Of a stretch of DNA of 64,000 bases, positions 57,809 through 64,000 are shown in pieces. Origin of the DNA: Variovorax sp. KBW07 (lineage in GTDB: Bacteria; Pseudomonadota; Gammaproteobacteria; Burkholderiales; Burkholderiaceae_C). The notes beneath the pieces were generated by a model. The model was not told where the DNA came from. It made no database searches and saw only the letters and a program-made list of their open reading frames with translations. The position numbers and the translations under genes are program-made. Where the stretch lies: contig NZ_QAJK01000052.1 in NCBI RefSeq assembly GCF_003852515.1, positions 52,631 to 116,630 on the forward strand, given 5' to 3'. Within the stretch, counting starts at the first letter, position 1. Each line of letters begins with the position of its first letter.

Positions 57809-60394
57809 ATGTTGCAAGCCTACGTTGACCATGTTGCCGAGCGCGCCGCGCTGGGTATCCCGCCGCTGCCCTTGAGCGCGAAGCAAACCGCCGAAGCCAT
57901 CGAGCTCTTGAAGAGCGCGAACGCCAAGGACGGTGCCTTCCTGCTCGACCTGCTCACCTATCGCGTGCCCGCCGGCGTCGATGACGCCGCCAAGGTCAAG
58001 GCGAGCTACCTCGCGGCCGTGGCCCATGGCACCGAAAAGAGCGAGTTCCTGTCGCGCGCCCGCGCCACCGAACTGCTCGGCACCATGCTCGGCGGCTACA
58101 ACATCAGCCCCATGATCGACCTGCTCGACGACGCCGAAGTCGGCGCCGTGGCGGCCGAGGGCCTGAAGAAAACCCTGTTGATGTTCGACCAGTTCCACGA
58201 CGTCAAGGAAAAGGCCGACAAGGGCAACGTGCATGCCAAGGGCGTGCTGCAAAGCTGGGCCGATGCCGAGTGGTTCACCAGCCGTCCCGAAGTGCCGCAA
58301 AGCATCACCGTCAGCATCTTCAAGGTGGCTGGCGAAATCAACACCGACGACCTGTCGCCCGCACCCGACGCCACCACGCGTCCCGACATTCCGATGCACG
58401 CCCTGGCGATGCACAAGAACGCACGCCCCGGCATCGTCCCTGAAGAAGACGGCAAGCGCGGCCCGGTGAAGTTCATCGAAGACCTGCGCGCACGCGGCCA
58501 CCTCGTGGCCTACGCCGGCGACGTGGTCGGCACGGGTTCGTCGCGCAAGAGCGCCACCAACTCGGTGCTCTGGTTCACCGGCGAAGACATTCCCTTCGTG
58601 CCGAACAAGCGCTTCGGCGGCGTCTGCCTCGGCGGCAAGATCGCTCCCATCTTCTACAACACGATGGAAGACTCGGGCGCCCTGCCCATCGAGCTCGACG
58701 TGACGCAGATGAACATGGGCGACGTGGTCGAGCTGCGCCCCTACGAAGGCAAGGCCCTGAAAGACGGCAAGGTCATCGCTGAATTCAGTGTCAAGAGCGA
58801 CGTGCTGTTCGACGAAGTGCGCGCCGGTGGCCGCATTCCGCTGATCATCGGCCGTGGCCTCACGGCCAAGGCGCGCGAAGCGCTGGGCCTGCCCGTGTCG
58901 ACGCTGTTCCGCCTGCCGACCAGCCCGGTCGACACCAAGAAGGGCTACTCGCTCGCGCAGAAGATGGTCGGCCGCGCCTGCGGCCTGCCCGAAGGCACCG
59001 GCGTGCGCCCGGGCACCTACTGCGAACCCAAGATGACCTCGGTCGGCTCGCAAGACACCACCGGCCCGATGACGCGCGACGAGCTGAAAGACCTGGCTTG
59101 CCTGGGCTTCTCGGCCGACCTCGTGATGCAGTCGTTCTGCCACACGGCGGCGTACCCCAAGAAGGTCGACGTCAAGATGCACCACGAACTCCCCGAGTTC
59201 ATGGCCAACCGCGGCGGTGTTTCGCTGCGCCCGGGCGACGGCGTGATCCACTCGTGGCTCAACCGCCTGCTGACGCCCGACACCGTCGGCACCGGTGGCG
59301 ACAGCCACACCCGCTTCCCCATCGGCATCAGCTTCCCGGCCGGCTCCGGCCTCGTGGCCTTCGCGGCCGCCACTGGCGTGATGCCGCTGGACATGCCTGA
59401 ATCGGTGCTCGTGCGCTTCAAGGGCAAGATGCAGCCCGGCGTCACGCTGCGCGACCTGGTCAACGCCATTCCGCTGTACGCCATCAAGTCGGGCCTGCTG
59501 ACCGTGGCCAAGCAAGGCAAGAAGAACATCTTCTCGGGCCGCATCCTTGAAATCGAAGGCCTGCCCGACCTGAAGGTCGAGCAAGCCTTCGAGTTGAGCG
59601 ACGCCTCGGCCGAGCGCTCGGCCGCCGGCTGCACGGTGCACCTGAACAAGGAACCGATCATCGAGTACATCAACAGCAACATCACGCTGATGAAGTGGAT
59701 GATTGCCGAAGGCTATGCCGACGCGCGCACCCTGCAGCGCCGCATCGCCGCGCAGGAAGCCTGGCTGAAAGATCCGCAATTGCTCAAGGGCGATGCCGAC
59801 GCCGACTACGCCGCCGTCATCGAGATCGACCTGGCCGAGATCCACGAACCCATCGTGGCCTGCCCGAACGACCCCGACGACGTGAAGACGCTGAGCGACG
59901 TGGCCGGTGCCGTGATCGACGAAGTGTTCATCGGCTCGTGCATGACCAACATCGGTCACTTCCGCGCCGCGTCGAAGCTGCTCGAAGGCAAGCGCGACAT
60001 TCCGGTCAAGCTGTGGATTGCGCCGCCCACCAAGATGGACGCGCAGCAACTCACCGAAGAAGGCCACTACGGCGTGTTCGGCAATGCCGGTGCGCGCACC
60101 GAAATGCCGGGTTGCTCGCTGTGCATGGGCAACCAGGCGCAGGTGCGCGAAGGTGCCACGGTCATGTCGACCAGCACCCGCAACTTCCCCAACCGCCTGG
60201 GCAAGAACACCAACGTGTACCTGGGCTCGGCCGAACTGGCCGCCATCTGCTCGCGACTGGGCCGCATCCCGACCCGCGAGGAATACATGGCTGCAACGGG
60301 CGTGCTCGACGCGTCCAGCGCCCAGATCTACCAGTACCTGAACTTCGACAAGATCGACGACTACAAGGGCGTGGCGGACACCGTCGCGGCCTGA
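57809..60394 (+). CDS. acnB: Aconitate hydratase B (2-methylisocitrate dehydratase)
   Basis: AcnB isomerises citrate to isocitrate. The 861 aa protein has the AcnB-specific HEAT-like N-terminus ([17 protein letters not shown]) and swivel domain. The catalytic core has [17 protein letters not shown] and the [4Fe-4S] ligands in [12 protein letters not shown] and [24 protein letters not shown] supplies a good ribosome-binding site. It is followed by a terminator. Confidence 0.97.
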   Translation: MLQAYVDHVAERAALGIPPLPLSAKQTAEAIELLKSANAKDGAFLLDLLTYRVPAGVDDAAKVKASYLAAVAHGTEKSEFLSRARATELLGTMLGGYNISPMIDLLDDAEVGAVAAEGLKKTLLMFDQFHDVKEKADKGNVHAKGVLQSWADAEWFTSRPEVPQSITVSIFKVAGEINTDDLSPAPDATTRPDIPMHALAMHKNARPGIVPEEDGKRGPVKFIEDLRARGHLVAYAGDVVGTGSSRKSATNSVLWFTGEDIPFVPNKRFGGVCLGGKIAPIFYNTMEDSGALPIELDVTQMNMGDVVELRPYEGKALKDGKVIAEFSVKSDVLFDEVRAGGRIPLIIGRGLTAKAREALGLPVSTLFRLPTSPVDTKKGYSLAQKMVGRACGLPEGTGVRPGTYCEPKMTSVGSQDTTGPMTRDELKDLACLGFSADLVMQSFCHTAAYPKKVDVKMHHELPEFMANRGGVSLRPGDGVIHSWLNRLLTPDTVGTGGDSHTRFPIGISFPAGSGLVAFAAATGVMPLDMPESVLVRFKGKMQPGVTLRDLVNAIPLYAIKSGLLTVAKQGKKNIFSGRILEIEGLPDLKVEQAFELSDASAERSAAGCTVHLNKEPIIEYINSNITLMKWMIAEGYADARTLQRRIAAQEAWLKDPQLLKGDADADYAAVIEIDLAEIHEPIVACPNDPDDVKTLSDVAGAVIDEVFIGSCMTNIGHFRAASKLLEGKRDIPVKLWIAPPTKMDAQQLTEEGHYGVFGNAGARTEMPGCSLCMGNQAQVREGATVMSTSTRNFPNRLGKNTNVYLGSAELAAICSRLGRIPTREEYMAATGVLDASSAQIYQYLNFDKIDDYKGVADTVAA

Positions 60395-60422
60395 TCTTCC
60401 CGGTCAGATCGCTCCATTGAAG

Positions 60423-60448
60423 AAGCCCCGCTCCGGCGGGGCTTTTTT
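60423..60448 (+). terminator. Intrinsic terminator after acnB
   Basis: AAGCCCCGC / GCGGGGCTT is a perfect 9 bp stem with a TCCG loop. It is followed by a T run, 29 bp past the acnB stop. Confidence 0.9.
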
Positions 60449-60495
60449 GTGGGCGCTGCCCTGGCAAGGGCAGCGCAGCATGCGCCCGGCTGCGT

Positions 60496-61650
60496 TCATC
60501 TGGCCGGGCGTTGCATCAGGCCCAGCAGCAGGCTGTTGTAGATCTCGGTGGACGCCGCGTTGCCCGGCAGGTAGCGGTCGATCAGGCCGCGTTGCCGTTC
60601 GCGGTACGCGAGCGCCTGCGCATCGTGCGTGTCGATCGCTTCCAGCACGCGGGCGCTGCCCGCGGCCACGTCGTTGCCCTCGTAGTAGTAGCCCAGGTCC
60701 GCGCACAGGTGTGCGTTGTGCACCAGCGGATAGCCTTGCCAGCAGGTCTCCAGGTAGAAGTAGTTGAGCGGGTTCTCCCACTGGTGCGAGATCACGATGT
60801 CGGTGTTCTGCGCCAGGAACACCGGCGTTTCGTGCCGGCCCAGGAACACCGCCTTGTGCTGGCGCACCAGGTCGAGCTGGTTCATCAGCGTGATGAACTC
60901 CATGTTGTCCTTGGCCAGCCGCTCGGCGTTGGTGACCTGCAGCATCGCAATGGCTTCGGGCCGTGCGCGGTATGCCAGCTCGGCAACCAGGATCGGGTAG
61001 AGGCAGAACTTCACGACGTTGATGTTCGGCTCCATCACGCTCAGGCGGCGCGGCCCGCCATGCGGCTGGTGCGGCTGGCGAGGCTGGTAAATGCCGGCAT
61101 CGGGCAGGGCGCGGGTGCGCTCGTCCAGAAACACCGGGCTCCACACGAAGGGCACGGCGCGCGCCTCGGCGCGGCGAAGCACCTCGAAATACGGCTGGCT
61201 GATGTGAGCCACCTGCGGAACCATCCAGATGTCGTCGTAGCGCTGGTTCACGAACAGGTTCCGGCCCCACAGCGGCTTGTTGAACAGCATCGACTCCATC
61301 GCGTGCACGTACTCGAAGCCGCAGCAGTACGACACCAGCCGCGCGCCGCGGCGCTTCAGGTAGTCGGTTTGTGCAGGGTCGACCTGGCCGCCCAACTCGA
61401 TCAGCACGTCCACGTTGTCCTTGGCCGCTTCGAAAGTCACCGTGGGCCAGCGCGCCTGGTCCCACGGCAGGGCGGCGGTGATGGGGATGGCCGTGGTGTT
61501 GACCAGCACCACCGAGGCCACGCCCGGGCAGTGCTTCAACGCTTCCGCCAGGAACACGGCGTTCTGCTTGATGCCGTTGTTCCACAGCGTCTCGGCCTCG
61601 TGATGAAGGCCGATGGTGATGCCAATGCGCAGATGGATTTCGGAATTCAT
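60496..61650 (-). CDS. DUF2827 protein, glycosyltransferase-like
   Basis: This 384 aa soluble protein matches the DUF2827 family known mainly from Burkholderiales. It begins RIGITIGLHHEAETLWNNGIKQN and has VVLVNTTAIPITAALPWD, VLIELGGQVDP and a late block AQNTDIVISHQWENPLNYFYLETCWQGYPLVHN. Together these resemble the two halves of a GT-B glycosyltransferase, the late block matching a nucleotide-sugar-binding region. There is no signal peptide or membrane helix. It is divergent from the Ser/Thr-rich adhesin (564 bp apart), which suggests, but does not prove, a role in its modification or display. Confidence 0.85.
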   Translation of the reverse strand: MNSEIHLRIGITIGLHHEAETLWNNGIKQNAVFLAEALKHCPGVASVVLVNTTAIPITAALPWDQARWPTVTFEAAKDNVDVLIELGGQVDPAQTDYLKRRGARLVSYCCGFEYVHAMESMLFNKPLWGRNLFVNQRYDDIWMVPQVAHISQPYFEVLRRAEARAVPFVWSPVFLDERTRALPDAGIYQPRQPHQPHGGPRRLSVMEPNINVVKFCLYPILVAELAYRARPEAIAMLQVTNAERLAKDNMEFITLMNQLDLVRQHKAVFLGRHETPVFLAQNTDIVISHQWENPLNYFYLETCWQGYPLVHNAHLCADLGYYYEGNDVAAGSARVLEAIDTHDAQALAYRERQRGLIDRYLPGNAASTEIYNSLLLGLMQRPAR

Positions 61651-62214
61651 TTCTGTTTTCTCGGGGATTTCTAAACGTCACCGAAATGTTAAATCAAGCG
61701 GGCGCCGGGTTGTGGAATTATAAAAAAGTCACCGAATTGTTAAATGAAGCCGAGGGCGGATGAATTGGAGGCCTGATTTTGTGATTTAAGTCTCACGCCG
61801 CGCAGCCTCACATGTCAACGAAAGGCTTCGTTCATTTGACTTCGGGAAAGCCATCCATTCGCTACATATGAGCACCAAACCGGGAGGAAGGCGGCTTCAT
61901 GCGGACTTTTTTCACACCCGGCGAAGCAGGGGAGAGCGATTTTGATTGTAGGTCGGGCCTTGATGCCGTCGTCCTTCGGCAACGCAGACGCCTTGGTGGC
62001 GCCAGTCTCTTTTCAATTTTGTGAACTAAATCATCCGGTTGATTTTTCCCTAATGTTGCATTGCACCCTGAATGTAAACAACTCCGTACATTCCATTCTT
62101 CTTGTAAATAGACGCTCCATATCGGGTGTCTTTCGCGACGGGTTTTGAGCCAGGAACGTCGTGCTTCTTGCTGAACTGTGCCTGGCTAAGCAAATCGTGA
62201 ATTAAGTTGAACAA
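61651..62214. other. AT-richer intergenic region between DUF2827 and adhesin genes
   Basis: No convincing gene is seen in these 564 bp. The stretch is visibly less GC-rich than the rest of the window and holds two near-identical 24 bp direct repeats (61677-61700 and 61728-61751), so it probably contains the divergent promoters. A 68-codon frame from a TTG at 61942 is unsupported. No -35/-10 pair could be assigned. Confidence 0.5.
61677..61751. repeat. Pair of direct repeats upstream of DUF2827 gene
   Basis: GTCACCGAAATGTTAAATCAAGCG (61677-61700) and GTCACCGAATTGTTAAATGAAGCC (61728-61751) agree at 21 of 24 positions and are 51 bp apart. The position 27-100 bp upstream of the DUF2827 start suggests a regulator-binding array. 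Confidence 0.65.
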
Positions 62215-64000
62215 ATGAACAAGTCATACAGAAGCATCTGGAACGAAGCACTGGGCGCGTGGGTGGCCATCGCTGAAACCACGCCGGCGCGTGGCAAGCG
62301 CAGCAGCGGCGCCAGGCAAGGGCTCGGCCGGCGCGAGGCTCGCGGTTTCTTCGCACTGAACCTGGTTGCCAGCGTGGTGCTGGGCCTCCCCGTCCTGTTC
62401 ATGGGCGGCCGGGCTGAAGCCCAGGCGACCCTGGGGAACGGGGGATTGAGCCTGTGCCAGCCGCAAAGCCCGAGTACCAACACGGGCAACTTCGGCGCTG
62501 GTCCGAAGGGCATGTCCCAGAACGTCAGCTGCACGGGTGCCCCCAATGTTTCCTTTTACCTGGGCAATGCGGCCAGCGACAACGGCGGAAACGGCTACTC
62601 CGTGGCGACGGCCTCGGTCGTCGGCATGCTGTCCGGGCAACTGGTCCTGAAGGGGAGCACCGTCCTCATCCAGGGCCCCACGACCATCACGGACACCCTC
62701 AACATGTCCGGCAAGCAGATCAACAGCCTTGCCGCGGGCACCGCGCTCACCGATGCCGTCAATGTCAGCCAGCTCAATTCCCTGTCGACGTCCGCGTCGA
62801 CAGGCCTGAGCACCGCAACGAGCGGTCTTTCGAGCCTGTCGACCGGCTTGAGCACGACGAACAGCAATGTCAGCAGCCTGTCGACCTCGACCTCCTCGGG
62901 CCTGAGCACCGCGACCAGCGGCATCGCCAGCCTGTCGACTGGCCTGAGCACGACCAACAGCACCGTCCGCAGCTTGTCGACTTCGACATCGACCGGCCTG
63001 AGCACCGCGACCAGCAACATCGCCAGCCTGTCTACGGGGCTGAGCACCACGAACAGCACCGTTGGCAGCCTTTCGACCGGCTTGAGCACGTCGGCGAGCG
63101 GGATCAACAGCCTGTCGACCGGTCTGAGCACGACGAACAGCAGTGTTGCGAGCTTGTCGACTTCGACGTCGACCGGACTGAGCACTGCGACGAGCAATAT
63201 CGGTAGCCTGTCCACGGGCCTGAGCACGACCAATAGCAGCGTTGCGAGCTTGTCGACATCGACATCGACCGGCCTGAGCACGGCGACGAGCAATATCGGA
63301 AGCTTGTCCACGGGTCTGAGCACGACCAACAGCACGGTCCGCAGCCTGTCGACTTCGACCTCGACCGGACTGAGCACAGCGACGAGCGGTATCGGTAGCC
63401 TGTCCACGGGGCTGAGCACGACCAACAGCAGCGTTGCGAGCCTGTCGACTTCGACCTCGACCGGTCTCAGCACTGCGACTAGCAACATTGGCAGCCTGTC
63501 GACTGGCTTGAGCACCACCAACAGCAGCGTTGCGAGTTTGTCGACGTCGACGTCGACGGGTCTCAGCACTGCGACCAGCAACATTAGCAGCCTGTCCACG
63601 GGCCTGAGCACGACCAATAGCAGCGTTGCGAGCTTGTCGACGTCGACCTCGACCGGTCTCAGCACGGCGACTAGCAACATTGGCAGCCTGTCCACTGGCT
63701 TGAGCACCACCAACAGCAGCGTTGCGAGCTTGTCGACTTCGACGTCGACTGGCCTGAGTACCGCGACCAGCAACATTGGCAGCCTGTCCACGGGCCTGAG
63801 CACGACCAATAGCAGCGTCGCCAGCCTGTCGACCTCCACTTCGACCGGTCTGAGTACGGCGACCAGCAATATCGGAAGCCTGTCTACCGGCCTGAGCACT
63901 GCCACCAGCGGCATCAACGTTCGGTGGACTGGCTTGAGCAGGGCGACGAGCAGCGTTGGCAGCCTGTCCACGGGCCTGAGCACTACAAAAAGCAGCGTTG
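62215..64000 (+). CDS. ESPR-containing trimeric autotransporter-type adhesin, partial (3' end outside window)
   Basis: The frame is open from ATG 62215 to the window end (595 complete codons read, no stop). Residues 1-28 ([21 protein letters not shown]) are an ESPR extended signal; a hydrophobic core at about 49-64 and AEAQ at 67-70 suggest cleavage there. Residues 71-165 form a head-like region with Cys81 and Cys106. The motif [20 protein letters not shown] (169-188) is typical of trimeric autotransporter stalks. From about residue 189 the protein is Ser/Thr/Leu repeats. The membrane anchor is expected beyond the window. Confidence 0.85.
   Translation, partial: MNKSYRSIWNEALGAWVAIAETTPARGKRSSGARQGLGRREARGFFALNLVASVVLGLPVLFMGGRAEAQATLGNGGLSLCQPQSPSTNTGNFGAGPKGMSQNVSCTGAPNVSFYLGNAASDNGGNGYSVATASVVGMLSGQLVLKGSTVLIQGPTTITDTLNMSGKQINSLAAGTALTDAVNVSQLNSLSTSASTGLSTATSGLSSLSTGLSTTNSNVSSLSTSTSSGLSTATSGIASLSTGLSTTNSTVRSLSTSTSTGLSTATSNIASLSTGLSTTNSTVGSLSTGLSTSASGINSLSTGLSTTNSSVASLSTSTSTGLSTATSNIGSLSTGLSTTNSSVASLSTSTSTGLSTATSNIGSLSTGLSTTNSTVRSLSTSTSTGLSTATSGIGSLSTGLSTTNSSVASLSTSTSTGLSTATSNIGSLSTGLSTTNSSVASLSTSTSTGLSTATSNISSLSTGLSTTNSSVASLSTSTSTGLSTATSNIGSLSTGLSTTNSSVASLSTSTSTGLSTATSNIGSLSTGLSTTNSSVASLSTSTSTGLSTATSNIGSLSTGLSTATSGINVRWTGLSRATSSVGSLSTGLSTTKSSV
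62779..64000 (+). repeat. 96 bp tandem repeats in adhesin stalk
   Basis: Ten full 96 bp units start at 62833, 62929, 63109, 63205, 63301, 63397, 63493, 63589, 63685 and 63781. Each encodes a 14-residue part (consensus [14 protein letters not shown]) and an 18-residue part ([18 protein letters not shown]), 32 aa in all, about 59% Ser+Thr. Two extra 14-residue parts sit at 63025 and 63067. The array ends with a degenerate unit near 63919. Synonymous differences are common, while the protein pattern is retained. Confidence 0.9.

Noticed and set aside
61942-62148. 68-codon frame between DUF2827 and the adhesin
   Set aside because: It has a TTG start with no Shine-Dalgarno, no family resemblance and AT-rich sequence.
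62595-63983. Long minus-strand open frame (462 aa) across the adhesin repeats
   Set aside because: It is the antisense reading of a repeated, codon-biased stalk. Its product is a monotonous Val/Leu/Arg/Pro/Asp repeat, and it lacks any family signature or ribosome-binding context. The plus-strand frame has a signal peptide and a trimeric-autotransporter motif.
62779-64000. Tandem repeats considered as a CRISPR array or a satellite
   Set aside because: The repeat unit is 96 bp with no unique spacers. The array is in frame, and synonymous changes preserve the protein pattern, as expected for a coding repeat.

Overview
The window is a 64 kb piece of a high-GC betaproteobacterial chromosome. Gene content and order point to Burkholderiales, most likely Comamonadaceae and plausibly Variovorax. 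The evidence is the chaining of classical neighbourhoods: rluC; maf-yceD-rpmF-plsX-fabHDG-acpP-fabF; rpoE-rseA-rseB-degP-lepA-lepB-rnc-era-recO-pdxJ-acpS-nagZ; leuC-leuD-leuB-asd-fimV-truA-trpF-trpB-trpA-accD; and gltA-sdhE-sdhBADC-(GntR)-mdh-acnB. The genus is inferred from this order and was not tested by any search.

Layout. 0.2-3.4 kb (+): rluC, a HAD phosphatase, a Rieske protein and sppA. 3.4-5.9 kb (-): an MFS permease, an RsmI-like methylase and maf. 6.0-12.5 kb (+): yceD, rpmF and the fatty-acid synthesis genes. 12.5-17.1 kb (+): the envelope-stress sigma factor RpoE, its regulators RseA and RseB, and a DegP protease. 17.1-17.6 kb is a non-coding stretch with its own terminator and a DnaA-box-like site. 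17.6-25.6 kb (+): lepA to nagZ, tightly packed with several ATGA overlaps. 25.6-34.0 kb is less canonical: three unassigned glycosyltransferase-like genes interspersed with a lysS / YegD-like Hsp70 / YgjP-like metallopeptidase set and a LON-domain protein. 34.1-34.7 kb (+): a YggT protein. 34.7-46.9 kb (-): accD, trp, truA, fimV, asd and leu genes, then a LysR regulator at 46.9-47.9 kb. 48.1-53.1 kb (-): citrate synthase and succinate dehydrogenase. 53.4-60.4 kb: a GntR regulator divergent from mdh, then tam, a CitE-like lyase, a secreted hypothetical protein and acnB.

The right end (60.5-64.0 kb) is accessory in character. A DUF2827 gene (minus strand) is separated by a 564 bp AT-richer intergenic region from a divergent adhesin gene that runs off the window. 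The adhesin has an ESPR-type extended signal peptide, a trimeric-autotransporter motif and at least ten near-perfect 96 bp repeats encoding a stalk that is about 59% Ser+Thr. DUF2827 next to such a stalk suggests, as inference only, a dedicated adhesin-modification or assembly pair. This is the best candidate in the window for an undescribed system.

Functionally most of the window is core metabolism: acetyl-CoA carboxylase and FAS II, the TCA cycle, Leu/Trp/Lys-Thr precursor synthesis, ribosome and tRNA maturation, and the sigma-E response. Regulatory sites that can be read directly are two matched LysR-type boxes upstream of the lysR gene, a palindromic GntR-type operator between gntR and mdh, a pair of direct repeats upstream of the DUF2827 gene, several intrinsic terminators and two REP-like palindromes. 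No rRNA, tRNA, CRISPR array or insertion sequence was seen.
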